Shown: piece by piece, positions 25,995 to 33,537 of the stretch
Numbering within the stretch: position 1 is the stretch's first letter
Layout: every line of letters starts with the position of its first letter
Origin: an uncultured Prevotellaceae bacterium
GTDB taxonomy: Bacteria; Bacteroidota; Bacteroidia; Bacteroidales; Bacteroidaceae
DNA length: 64,000 bases
Direction: 5' to 3'
Assembly: GCA_900315095.1 (NCBI GenBank)
Contig: OMXS01000009.1
Location: 45,784 to 109,783, forward strand
Made by a program: the position numbers and the translations under genes
Notes under the pieces: generated by a model
What the model saw: the letters and a program-made list of their open reading frames with translations, nothing else
Told to the model about the DNA's origin: nothing
Databases searched by the model: none

Positions 25995-26504
25995 TTATTT
26001 GTTAGGCAATTCTGACTTCAAAATACTTCCCAATTTTTTTCCTGTGACTGTAGCCCAGATCTTCATTCGAGCAAGTTTGGTACCAATCATGAAGGGGGGC
26101 TCTTTACCGCCTGTCAGTTCCTCCACCGTGAAATAGACATTTCCACTACTGTCTATAATGTCTGCATCACATATGATATAGCCATCATCTGTAATTGTAT
26201 TAACTTTTATCACAATTGTGTATTTCGCATCTCTATAGTCACCTATTTTATATGACTTTCCGATACCCACATTTGCTCCTGACCTGAAATTACGGACAAT
26301 TGTTGGCTTATCTTCTTCCCAGTCTTTCTCGTATCTTGAGAACTCATCTTCGCTCATTCCACAAATAAGAGCATCCGAGAAATCCATTCTTAGATTCATT
26401 CGGGCTCCCTTAATATTCTTGGGAAGATTGTTTTTTGTAACAGTCTGTGCATAGCTGCTGGCAGCTATGACCATAAACAACATAATTAATACTTTCTTTT
26501 TCAT
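25995..26504 (-). CDS. Exported protein of unknown function in the aryl-polyene operon
   Basis: 169 residues with a signal peptide (MKKKVLIMLFMVIAASSYAQ) and no lipobox. The mature part has beta-rich blocks YTIVIKVNTITDDGYIICDA and SSGNVYFTVEEL, like many Bacteroidetes periplasmic proteins that bind or respond to ligands, but I cannot place it in a family. Its start is one base from the ketosynthase stop, so it is clearly in the operon. It has no evident counterpart in proteobacterial aryl-polyene clusters and may serve the Bacteroidetes envelope export route. Confidence 0.78.
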   Translation of the reverse strand: MKKKVLIMLFMVIAASSYAQTVTKNNLPKNIKGARMNLRMDFSDALICGMSEDEFSRYEKDWEEDKPTIVRNFRSGANVGIGKSYKIGDYRDAKYTIVIKVNTITDDGYIICDADIIDSSGNVYFTVEELTGGKEPPFMIGTKLARMKIWATVTGKKLGSILKSELPNK

Positions 26505-26505
26505 A

Positions 26506-27732
26506 TTAAGCTAATTTTTTAATAACTAATGCACTATTTGTACCGCCAAAACCGAACGAGTTGCTGAGCACGGTATTTACCTCCGTTTCTACTGTCTTGG
26601 CAGTAAGATTAATCTTTTCAGAATATTCATCAGGATTCTCAAAGTTGATGTTTGGAGCCACAAAGTTGTTTTGCATCATGATGATGCTGTACACAATCTC
26701 GCTGGCACCAGCCATCCAACATTCGTGACCTGTCATGGACTTGGTAGAACTTATCAAAGCCCTTTGTCCCCTGAACAATCTGTCAAGAGCAATGGCCTCA
26801 TACATATCGCCTTGAAGTGTCGATGTAGCATGGGCATTGATATAGTCTATATCGTCAAGAGCAATACCCGCATCCTTGATTGCCCTTGACATAGCAATAA
26901 CGCTGCCATTATCACTAGGCTCAGAAATGCCACCACCATTGCTGGAGAATCCATATCCCGCAACCTCTGCAAGTATATTGGCTCCACGAGCAACAGCATG
27001 GTCATAGTCTTCTAACACCAAAGCAGCTGCGCCACCACTAGGAATCAGGCCATCTCTATCTCTGTCGAACGGACGGCTTGCCTTTGCGGGCTCGTCCATA
27101 CGGACGGAAAAAGCCCCAAGCGCATCGAATGAAGCCATAGAGTAGTAGTTGGTCTCTTGGGCTCCTCCACAAAGAACCATATCCTGTAGTCCTTGCTTTA
27201 TCATCATGTATCCCAAACCAATAGAATGGCTACCACTAGCGCAGGCCGCACTAATAGTAAAGTTAACTCCACGGAGATGGAAAATGGTACTAAGGTTCAT
27301 ATTAACCGTCGAGTTCATCGACTGGAAGATAATACCATAACCTAACATCGCGGAATCATGCTTCTCATCCATAATCTTTGACGCCTCAATAACTGGCTTT
27401 GCAGAAGAGTCATTACCAAAGATACAACCTACTTCGTTATCTCTCAAGTACTGATCGTCAATTCCTGCTTGTTCAAAAGCCTGCCGACTTGCCATATAGG
27501 CATATTGTGCCTCCTCTGACATACCGGCACGAGTATGCCTGTCTAACATCTGCTTCGTGATAACTGGCGTTTCCACTATTCCTGTTAGACCTGAACGATA
27601 CCCATATTCCAGACGTTCTGGCTGCAATCCAATGCCAGACTTCCCTTCATAAAGGGACTGCCTGACCATTTCGATATCCGTACCTAGGCAAGACCAAATA
27701 CCCATGCCTGTAATAACTACTCGTTTTGTCAT
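26506..27732 (-). CDS. FabF-type beta-ketoacyl-ACP synthase (third KS of the cluster)
   Basis: 408 residues, normal FabF length. The triad is complete: C164 (SAACASGSHS), H301 (NAHATSTLQGD) and H336 (KSMTGHECWM), with the gatekeeper-region and C-terminal SFGFGGTNSAL block. It condenses acyl-ACP with malonyl-ACP. Lying near the 5' end of the operon beside the FabG-type reductase, it is the best candidate for the main chain-elongating synthase (ApeO/ApeR type). Six bases separate it from the SUMF1-like gene upstream. Confidence 0.93.
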   Translation of the reverse strand: MTKRVVITGMGIWSCLGTDIEMVRQSLYEGKSGIGLQPERLEYGYRSGLTGIVETPVITKQMLDRHTRAGMSEEAQYAYMASRQAFEQAGIDDQYLRDNEVGCIFGNDSSAKPVIEASKIMDEKHDSAMLGYGIIFQSMNSTVNMNLSTIFHLRGVNFTISAACASGSHSIGLGYMMIKQGLQDMVLCGGAQETNYYSMASFDALGAFSVRMDEPAKASRPFDRDRDGLIPSGGAAALVLEDYDHAVARGANILAEVAGYGFSSNGGGISEPSDNGSVIAMSRAIKDAGIALDDIDYINAHATSTLQGDMYEAIALDRLFRGQRALISSTKSMTGHECWMAGASEIVYSIIMMQNNFVAPNINFENPDEYSEKINLTAKTVETEVNTVLSNSFGFGGTNSALVIKKLA

Positions 27733-27738
27733 AGTATC

Positions 27739-28605
27739 CTATTTAATAGAATCAGCACTTATTGCTATTCTAATACAAGCCTCAATATCATCAATACTCA
27801 TCGTTCCTGGTTTCCTGTCCCATTTGTTTTTCCCCACTCTATAAGAACGATATACATGCGACTTTCCCGAAAGAGGGCCTTGTGGATTGGTTTGTATACC
27901 TGGGGTATACTTCTCATAAAAATCAGAACACCATTCTAACTTTTTTTCTGATCCCAATACAGAATCTGCATTCGGCATTAAAGATGCATACTCCCATTCT
28001 GCCTCCGTCAACATTCTATAAGGTTTTTGGGTGGCAGATGCTATCTTTTCTACAATGTGATTTGCAGATTTCCATTTATTTACATAGTATTTATCTTTAT
28101 AAGAACCCTTTCCTTTTCCTAATAGTTTATATGCGGTTTCTTCCTTTATACATTGTTCGCTTATATAATAAGAAGAAAGGTTTACTTGGTGTACAGGCTC
28201 ACTTTTCATTCCTAGGCTTCCATTTCCATCATATCCCATGTTAAATGAGCCGCCCCTAACCAATATCATTTTTATTGTTTGCCCTTCAATATCTAAGGAA
28301 TAACTTTCTGGATAATCTTTATTGTCTGTTATTTCATAATACCCAACTTGGCCACTCGCAAAAGCATTATTTGCTTCAGCAGAAACTGTCGCCTCTTTTT
28401 TTGCCGCTTCGACAGATTTAACATTTGCCATCAGAACTGTAGTTTCTTTGCCTGCAACCTTGAAGGTCACATGATCTAAAGGGTCAAACTCTACCAGTTC
28501 TCCTATAACAACTACATCATTTTTCAAAGTCACCCTTACTTGTGAACTTTGAGCATATGTTAATGTGCTAACAATGATAAAACAAAACAATAAAATCTTT
28601 TTCAT
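27739..28605 (-). CDS. Exported protein with a SUMF1/formylglycine-generating-like domain
   Basis: 288 residues with a signal peptide (MKKILLFCFIIVSTLTYAQ). Residues ~25-75 form a small beta domain (VVIGELVEFDPLDHVTFKV). From ~115 the FGE-sulfatase pattern appears: VRGGSFNMGY, EPVHQVNLSSYYISE, then YRMLTEAEWEYAS and LEWCSDFY. The usual long C-terminal stretch with the conserved GGSW and RxxFR motifs is shortened or replaced by VYRSYRVGK. True FGEs need two active-site cysteines; only one Cys (EWCSD) is visible in this part, so it is more likely a non-enzymatic binding protein of the type used in Bacteroidetes gliding/secretion complexes. Role in the cluster is unknown. Confidence 0.8.
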   Translation of the reverse strand: MKKILLFCFIIVSTLTYAQSSQVRVTLKNDVVVIGELVEFDPLDHVTFKVAGKETTVLMANVKSVEAAKKEATVSAEANNAFASGQVGYYEITDNKDYPESYSLDIEGQTIKMILVRGGSFNMGYDGNGSLGMKSEPVHQVNLSSYYISEQCIKEETAYKLLGKGKGSYKDKYYVNKWKSANHIVEKIASATQKPYRMLTEAEWEYASLMPNADSVLGSEKKLEWCSDFYEKYTPGIQTNPQGPLSGKSHVYRSYRVGKNKWDRKPGTMSIDDIEACIRIAISADSIK

Positions 28606-28616
28606 ATTCTATGTTT

Positions 28617-29348
28617 TTATGTATATAGTCCTCCATTGATGTTAATTACTTCTCCTGTTATATATGCCGCATCCTCAGAGACGAGGAAACCCACTAAAGC
28701 TGCCACTTCTTCAGGCTTGCCAAATCTTCCCACAGGAACCATTCTCTTAAGTTCATCCTGAGGCAAGTCCTTTGTCATATCTGTTTCGATGAAACCGGGA
28801 GCAATAGCATTTACGGTGACATTTCGAGGAGCCACCTCTTGAGCCAAGGCTTTAGTCGCACCTATCAATGCCGCTTTTGCCGTACTGTAATTTGTTTGGC
28901 CAGGCATACCTTTAACACCTGACAAAGAAGAGATATTGATTATTCTTCCACCCCTTTTCCTAGGCATCATATGTTTCAGGAGTCTTCTTGTCAAATAAAA
29001 GAATCCGTTTAAGGTCGTATCGATAACACTATGCCATTCCTCGTCAGACATCATAAACATAACGTTATCACGACGGATTCCGGCATTGTTAACCAACACC
29101 TCTATATAATCGTCATTATGGTTTTTCTCCCATAAATCGATAGCATTATCTATCTCTTCTTTGCTCCTAACATCAAATTTCAGCAATTCCACATGACCGC
29201 CCATATTCTCAATGGAAGCCTTGACTTCCTCAGCTGCGTCTTGATTTGACTGAAAGTTAACAATCACAGAATAACCCAAAGAGGACAACTTTAAACAAAT
29301 TGCCTTTCCAAGCCCCCTCGAACCTCCTGTTACCAAAGCATACTTCAT
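28617..29348 (-). CDS. 3-oxoacyl-ACP reductase (FabG-like, ApeQ-like)
   Basis: 243-residue short-chain dehydrogenase. It has the NADP(H) motif TGGSRGLGKA (7-16), NNAG (87-90), and the catalytic Ser141, Tyr154 and Lys158 (YSTAK), ending with the family block GEVININGG. It reduces the beta-keto group after each condensation so that dehydration can produce the conjugated chain. It is the first gene of the 24-gene run and lies about 180 nt downstream of a likely promoter. Being in the cluster, it is probably the dedicated polyene ketoreductase instead of the housekeeping FabG. Confidence 0.93.
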   Translation of the reverse strand: MKYALVTGGSRGLGKAICLKLSSLGYSVIVNFQSNQDAAEEVKASIENMGGHVELLKFDVRSKEEIDNAIDLWEKNHNDDYIEVLVNNAGIRRDNVMFMMSDEEWHSVIDTTLNGFFYLTRRLLKHMMPRKRGGRIINISSLSGVKGMPGQTNYSTAKAALIGATKALAQEVAPRNVTVNAIAPGFIETDMTKDLPQDELKRMVPVGRFGKPEEVAALVGFLVSEDAAYITGEVININGGLYT

Positions 29349-29525
29349 AATTATTCAATAATAAACTAATATACTATACCCCCTCACACCGAGTTTTTAC
29401 TGCTCCGAAGCATATAATGACATCTCCATATTAGGCCAAATGCTACAGCATCGGGGTTTCTTCTACCTACCTTACATCACCCTTCAAAGTCCTGTTCGTT
29501 TCTTCTCGGCCTGTATAAATTCGAG

Positions 29526-29533
29526 TCCAAAGA
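29526..29533 (-). promoter_or_regulatory. Likely -7 element of the aryl-polyene operon promoter
   Basis: Reads TATCTTTG on the minus strand (TAnnTTTG consensus). It is the only good match upstream of the first gene and would give a leader of about 170 nt. No strong -33 TTTG is seen. No terminator-like hairpin was seen between cluster genes, so the whole 23 kb could be transcribed from here. Confidence 0.5.
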
Positions 29534-29777
29534 TAAACATTTTATTTTAAAAAGGCCGTAAGGAACCAAAAAAAATAAACTGCAGCAAGAAAAATTAAAA
29601 TACGTTTACATAATCCGCTAAAAATTTAGGGAGTTATATGCAATTATACCCGCAAACACAGAAAAGTCAAGATGAAGAATGGTTGACGACAAAGAGGTGT
29701 CATTAACGACGCTCACTCGCCAATGGTGACGGGGCAAATAATATATAACTGGCTTCTCATAAGACATGTCTTGTATA

Positions 29778-29845
29778 TCTCAATGATATATCTTTCGCTA
29801 CTCATTCATATATTGGCAGCAACACGAATACATATAAAAAAGGAA
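29778..29845 (+). repeat. Mini-ORF repeat module, copy 1
   Basis: About 65 bp that is clearly related to 63510-63578. Both begin with TGATATATCTTTCGCT and, read on the plus strand, both encode a short hydrophobic peptide beginning MIYLSLLI followed by basic residues. In copy 1 the start is ATG at 29780; in copy 2 it is TTG. It lies directly before the palindromic element. Whether the peptide is made is unknown. Confidence 0.65.
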
Positions 29846-29857
29846 AATCGAAAAAAC

Positions 29858-30145
29858 ACCTCACCACCTCACTTTTCCTTCCGAACTCCCTTTGTTTACA
29901 GGGCTTTTCGCGAGGGAGGTGTTCAGCAAAGAGGTCACTCAACACCTCACCTAACACCTCCCTCATTTTTATTCTGCATCTACTCTATTCCTGAACACGA
30001 CACTTCCAGAAATCTGATGAAGACGAAAAAGAGAGGAAAAGTGACCTATTAAGTGAGGTGTTGAGTGAGGTGTTTGGCAAGCACCTCACTCTCTGAACCC
30101 CCAGTAAACAAAGGGAGTTCGGAAGGAAAAGTGAGGTGGTGAGGT
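29858..30145. repeat. 288-bp near-palindromic repeat element, copy 1
   Basis: The ends are perfect 42-bp inverted repeats (29858-29899 and 30104-30145). Nested inside is a second perfect 15-bp inverted repeat (29936-29950 and 30053-30067), with weaker symmetry between, so one strand could fold into a long branched hairpin. Its left ~180 bp reappear at 63821-64000. No transposase and no obvious target duplication are seen, so it may be a MITE-like or REP-like intergenic element. The 933-bp gap 29349-30281 otherwise holds the operon promoter, the mini-ORF module and the tRNA-Leu terminator. Confidence 0.85.
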
Positions 30146-30222
30146 CTTTTTTGAAATTCTCCTCAAAAATCCGAATGCTCTACCCGCAGGGGCACTTATT
30201 GTCCTATGGGGTATATGCCTAT

Positions 30223-30269
30223 AAAAAGAAAGAAGTGTGTTGTAACTAAAAAATAGTCAACACACTTCT
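30223..30269 (-). terminator. Terminator of tRNA-Leu
   Basis: A perfect 12-bp stem (30231-30242 with 30258-30269) is followed on the minus strand by a T-rich run (TTCTTTTT), directly downstream of the tRNA. Confidence 0.85.
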
Positions 30270-30281
30270 AATTATTCAAAG

Positions 30282-30363
30282 TACCCAGAGCCGGGGTCGA
30301 ACCGGCACGGGTTGCCCCACTGGTGTTTGAGACCAGCGCGTCTACCGATTCCGCCATCTGGGC
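30282..30363 (-). tRNA. tRNA-Leu (anticodon CAA)
   Basis: 82 nt. Acceptor arms GCCCAGA and TCTGGGT pair with one G-U at the first position; discriminator A. The anticodon stem CTGGT/ACCAG encloses loop CTCAAAC with anticodon CAA. It has a short variable arm as in class II tRNAs and T-loop TTCGACC. No CCA is encoded. A strong promoter lies 35 nt upstream. Confidence 0.95.
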
Positions 30364-30397
30364 TTCAGCGAAACGTCATGGAGACGAATTGTGGGTG

Positions 30398-30428
30398 CAA
30401 AGGTAATTCTTTTTTAGTAAAAAACAAA
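30398..30428 (-). promoter_or_regulatory. Promoter of tRNA-Leu
   Basis: On the minus strand: TTTG (30428-30425), 19-nt spacer, TACCTTTG (30405-30398). This is a full match to the Bacteroidetes consensus. Confidence 0.8.
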
Positions 30429-30519
30429 GGAATTGGAAAAAATATTTAAATAATGCAGGTAAAACTTGGAAGTATGAAGAATTATGCTTATTTTCGTGGC
30501 GCGAATAAAATCTAACTGA

Positions 30520-31617
30520 ATGAGAACTCAAAATAAAGATAATTTCTGTGTTATTTTAGCGGGTGGAAAGGGACGACGGTTGTGGCCATGCAGTCGAGAA
30601 GAGAATCCTAAACAGTTCCTAGACTTTTTCTCAACAGGCAGGACGCTACTGCAGCATACCTTTGACCGCATGAGCAAAATTATCGCTGTGGAAAACATTT
30701 ACGTCAACACAAATCATGTTTATGCCCATTTTGTTGAAGAGCAGTTGCCCGAGTTGCCTCGTGAGAACATCCTCAGCGAGCCTATATTCCGCAACACCGC
30801 CCCGAGCGTGGCATGGGCGACATACCGCATTTACCATCAGAACAAGAATGCGAGGATGGTGGTGGTGCCGAGCGACCAGGCTGTTTTCAAAGAGGATGCG
30901 TTCCTTGACAATATAGAACAAGGACTGGACATCGTGTCGGAGTATGACGCGTTGCTCACTATGGGTGTGCAGCCTACACGCCCTGAACCTGGATACGGCT
31001 ACATACAGTACTGCGAGAAGACACAGTTCGACTCTATCTACCGCGTGAAATCGTTCACAGAGAAGCCCGCCCGCGAGTTCGCCAAGATGTTTGTTGACAG
31101 CGGCGAGTTCCTTTGGAACAGCGGTCTTTTCCTATCGAACGTGAGATACATGCGACACAGCATGAAGAAAGTGTTCCCGCTATCGGTGTTAGGCAAGATT
31201 GACGAGGAAGGTCATGTATGGAATCTTGAAGAAGAAACCACATACATTCAGAACAATTTCCCTGCATACCCCAACGTTTCTATTGACATGGCGATATTGG
31301 AGAAGAGCGAAAATGTGTTTGTGATGAAATGCGATTTCGGATGGGCAGATCTCGGCATGTGGCACAGCATATATGAGAGCATGCGCAAGAGCGACGACGA
31401 CAATGTGAGCATCAGCGGTCAGACGATTATCGAGAACAGTCGCGGCAACATAATAAAGTTGCCCGACGACCATATAGGAATTATAAACGGCCTAGAAGGT
31501 TTCATCGTTGCCGAAAACGACAACGTGCTGATGATTTGTAAGCGTGAAGACTCTTCTGCACTAATAAGAAAGTATATAAATGATGTGCAGTTGAAGTACG
31601 GGGAGGAGTATATTTAA
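30520..31617 (+). CDS. manC: Mannose-1-phosphate guanylyltransferase
   Basis: 365 residues. The nucleotidyltransferase opening LAGGKGRRLWPCSREENPKQF and the later FTEKP and WNSGLFL motifs identify the GDP-mannose pyrophosphorylase family. It makes GDP-mannose from mannose-1-phosphate and GTP for surface glycans and protein O-glycosylation, in the cytoplasm. It lacks the C-terminal isomerase domain of bifunctional AlgA-type enzymes, so it is the short type. It is a single-gene unit, ended by a 21-bp-stem inverted repeat built on heptamers. Confidence 0.93.
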   Translation: MRTQNKDNFCVILAGGKGRRLWPCSREENPKQFLDFFSTGRTLLQHTFDRMSKIIAVENIYVNTNHVYAHFVEEQLPELPRENILSEPIFRNTAPSVAWATYRIYHQNKNARMVVVPSDQAVFKEDAFLDNIEQGLDIVSEYDALLTMGVQPTRPEPGYGYIQYCEKTQFDSIYRVKSFTEKPAREFAKMFVDSGEFLWNSGLFLSNVRYMRHSMKKVFPLSVLGKIDEEGHVWNLEEETTYIQNNFPAYPNVSIDMAILEKSENVFVMKCDFGWADLGMWHSIYESMRKSDDDNVSISGQTIIENSRGNIIKLPDDHIGIINGLEGFIVAENDNVLMICKREDSSALIRKYINDVQLKYGEEYI

Positions 31618-31620
31618 AAG

Positions 31621-31720
31621 GAGGAGAGAGGAAAGAGGAGAGAGGAAGGAGAATACATCTGTGAGCATGTTTTTATGCCTTGCCCATAAATGTATTCTCC
31701 TTCCTCTCTCTTCCTTCTTC
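31621..31720. repeat. Inverted heptamer-array element 1, probable bidirectional terminator
   Basis: Left side: units GAGGAGA, GAGGAAA, GAGGAGA, GAGGAAG from 31621. The right side carries the complementary 7-bp units to 31720. The inner 21 bp of each arm (31638-31658 and 31690-31710) are perfectly complementary, around a 31-nt loop. It lies between the convergent manC and HIT genes and can act as a terminator, but the repetitive heptamer build is unusual and recurs at 39129 and 62118. Confidence 0.85.
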
Positions 31721-31725
31721 AGAGC

Positions 31726-32121
31726 CTACTTTGAAAATTCCTTATAAATTTTGTCGGCAATAGCCTTGAACTCCTCTTCTGTGAGTTGCAGTTTCTCCTT
31801 GCGGAAGTCAACATCTGCCTCGCTCTGCATAGGGATGAGATGAATGTGAGCGTGTGGAACCTCAAGACCGAGCACCACCTGCGCCACTTTCTTGCAGGGG
31901 AATGCAGCCTTCAGCGCCACAGCCACTTTCTTCGCGAACACCTGAAACTCGGCAATCTCCTCGTCAGAGAGGTCGAAAATATAGTCCACCTCCTTGCGGG
32001 GAATCACCAATGTGTGCCCTTTGACCAGCGGGTTAATATCGAGGAAAGCGTAGAACTTGTCGCTTTCCGCACACTTATACGACGGTATCTCACCTGCTGC
32101 TATCTTACTGAAAATGCTCAT
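31726..32121 (-). CDS. HIT-family nucleotide hydrolase
   Basis: 131 residues. The histidine triad is intact: H90, H92, H94 in VPHAHIHLIPM, with the N-terminal IFSKIAAGEIPSY block typical of HINT/PKCI-like proteins. These cleave nucleoside phosphoramidates and aminoacyl-adenylates in the cytoplasm. It follows greA by 42 bp in the same direction, the usual arrangement in Bacteroidales, and likely shares its transcript. Confidence 0.95.
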   Translation of the reverse strand: MSIFSKIAAGEIPSYKCAESDKFYAFLDINPLVKGHTLVIPRKEVDYIFDLSDEEIAEFQVFAKKVAVALKAAFPCKKVAQVVLGLEVPHAHIHLIPMQSEADVDFRKEKLQLTEEEFKAIADKIYKEFSK

Positions 32122-32163
32122 GGTTTTATTTAATTGTTTTACGATTTTACAATTGTATGGTTA

Positions 32164-32631
32164 TTATCCCACGGTGATTTTGTCGATGCGCAGTTTAATG
32201 GTGCCACGCGGAATCGTCACCTCCACCTCATCTCCCACTTTGTGGTTCAACAGTCCCTGTGCTATCGGGGTAGTGATTGAGATCTTACCCTCGCGAAGGT
32301 TTGCCTCACTCTCGCTGACGATAGTGTAGGTCATTTTCGCTTTCGTGGCCATGTTGGTCATCTCCACCTTCGACATTATCTGCACCGCGTCTGTGCTCAG
32401 TCTTGAGGTGTCCACGATTTTTGCCTCCGCCAGTTGGCGTTTCATAAGATTTATCTTGTTCTCCAGTTTCGCCTGCGCTTCCTTTGCAGCGTCGTATTCG
32501 GAGTTCTCGCTAAGGTCACCCTTGTCGCGTGCCTCTGCGATAGCTGCCGAAGCCTTGGGTCTTTCCACTGCTTCCAGCCTTTTCAGTTCAGCCACGAGAT
32601 TGTCGTAGCCCTCTTGTGACATATATGCCAT
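32164..32631 (-). CDS. greA: Transcription elongation factor GreA
   Basis: 155 residues. The N-terminal coiled coil carries the acidic tip (DKGDLSENSEYDAAKE), which enters the RNA polymerase secondary channel and stimulates cleavage of backtracked RNA. The C-terminal FKBP-like domain ends in VTIPRGTIKLRIDKI. Family length ~158. A promoter at 32911-32942 gives a ~270-nt leader containing two competing hairpins, suggesting regulation before translation. The HIT gene follows. Confidence 0.97.
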   Translation of the reverse strand: MAYMSQEGYDNLVAELKRLEAVERPKASAAIAEARDKGDLSENSEYDAAKEAQAKLENKINLMKRQLAEAKIVDTSRLSTDAVQIMSKVEMTNMATKAKMTYTIVSESEANLREGKISITTPIAQGLLNHKVGDEVEVTIPRGTIKLRIDKITVG

Positions 32632-32745
32632 AGTTATTCCTTTTTTATATTATTTTATAGTTTTCAATCGCTTAGCAATCCAACGTTCTCATTCTGCCGA
32701 GGGCAGAGTCCAAAGCATGTTTGGCTATGCCGAGGCATGGGAAAG

Positions 32746-32801
32746 GTCGGATGAAATCCGACAAAAAAAGTATTCCGACATTCTCATCATGATGTCGGAA
32801 T
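32746..32801 (-). promoter_or_regulatory. Candidate attenuator in the greA leader
   Basis: On the minus strand, transcription first meets a 10-bp hairpin (32801-32792 with 32781-32772) followed at once by ACTTTTTTTG, which looks like an intrinsic terminator. A second hairpin follows (7-bp stem, 32762-32756 with 32752-32746). Both use nearly the same arm, ATTCCGAC/GTCGGAT, so the arms can exchange partners and the two structures exclude each other. The rest of 32632-33015 holds the greA and tRNA-Ala promoters. Confidence 0.55.
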
Positions 32802-32910
32802 CCGTCTTTTTATCATTTGTCAATGGCATTCTGCTTAGTTGCGCCCTTATGGACAGGAAACACTCTCCTTTCTCTGGCGCCTACTTAGCCATCTTGTATT
32901 TTTCAAGGGG

Positions 32911-32942
32911 CAAAGTTAGTGTTTTTTTTCATAACATACAAT
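32911..32942 (-). promoter_or_regulatory. Promoter of greA-HIT
   Basis: On the minus strand: ATTG (32942-32939), 20-nt spacer, TAACTTTG (32918-32911). A good match to the consensus, 280 nt upstream of greA. Confidence 0.65.
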
Positions 32943-32967
32943 TATTTTGTCTTTTTTTTCGTTTTTC

Positions 32968-32999
32968 TTTGTTACTTTAAATCAAATGTGCTATATTTG
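32968..32999 (+). promoter_or_regulatory. Promoter of tRNA-Ala
   Basis: TTTG (32968-32971), 20-nt spacer, TATATTTG (32992-32999): a textbook Bacteroidetes promoter, 16 nt before the tRNA. Confidence 0.85.
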
Positions 33000-33015
33000 C
33001 AATCGGTAATTTCAA

Positions 33016-33089
33016 GGGGCATTAGCTCATCAGGCTAGAGCGTTTGACTGGCAGTCAAAAGGTGGCAGGTTCGAGTCCTGTATGCTCCA
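33016..33089 (+). tRNA. tRNA-Ala (anticodon GGC)
   Basis: 74 nt. Acceptor GGGGCAT pairs with ATGCTCC and contains the G3-U70 pair, the identity element for alanine. Anticodon loop CTGGCAG gives GGC. D-stem GCTC/GAGC and T-loop TTCGAGT are normal; discriminator A; CCA not encoded. A weak hairpin with a T-run at about 33105-33140 may terminate it. Confidence 0.96.
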
Positions 33090-33198
33090 CTCCATCACAC
33101 TCTGTGCACTTTTCCGTCTTGACTGAAAGGTGCTTTTTTATTACCTCTACTAATGTTATGACAAGTTGCTGGAAATTAACAACATAACCGTATTATTG

Positions 33199-33385
33199 CC
33201 TCTACTTAACCTCTACTTTACTTCTACTAAGCACCCGCTTTTACTCTGCTGACGAGCAGAAAGGCTTAAACAGCATGCAAGATGTATACATTTGGCCGAC
33301 GAGAAGTATACCTTTGACAACCCCAAAAGGCATCAATGGGAAGCCGAAAGGGCATCAATGGCGAGCCGAAAACATATAAAAGGGG
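33199..33385. repeat. Intergenic repeats between tRNA-Ala and the rhodanese fusion gene
   Basis: 33199-33231 holds three 11-bp units: CCTCTACTTAA, CCTCTACTTTA, CTTCTACTAAG. 33337-33381 holds two ~22-bp copies built on GGCATCAATGG and GCCGAAA, preceded by GTATACCTTTGAC at 33307. The latter motif string (GTATAC, then CCAAAAGG-CATCAA) has a relative at 37355-37415. Apart from these and a promoter, the 449-bp gap contains nothing recognisable. Confidence 0.6.
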
Positions 33386-33450
33386 AAATCAAAGAGGCAA
33401 GATTGGAAAGAGGCATGACTGAGAAAAGTAGTTAAAGAATGTGTAAGAGA

Positions 33451-33481
33451 ATTGCGGTTACCATATTATTGATTATCTTTG
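33451..33481 (+). promoter_or_regulatory. Promoter of the rhodanese-metallohydrolase gene
   Basis: ATTG (33451-33454), 19-nt spacer, TATCTTTG (33474-33481), 57 nt before the start codon. Confidence 0.7.
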
Positions 33482-33537
33482 CAAATGCAATGATATTTCT
33501 ATCACTAAACAATAATCACTAAAAACATTACCATACG

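Noticed and set aside
6199-29348. Dialkylresorcinol-flexirubin or carotenoid cluster
   Set aside because: No DarA/DarB-like genes and no phytoene synthase or other carotenoid genes are visible; the gene set fits aryl polyene better.
29723-30052. 109-codon reading frame across the mini-ORF module and palindrome
   Set aside because: Most of it is translated repeat sequence; only the first ~24 codons are shared with the second copy, so a full-length protein is not supported.
32717-32980. 87-codon plus-strand reading frame opposite the greA leader
   Set aside because: It runs through hairpins, the greA promoter and the tRNA-Ala upstream region and has no family resemblance; better explained as chance.
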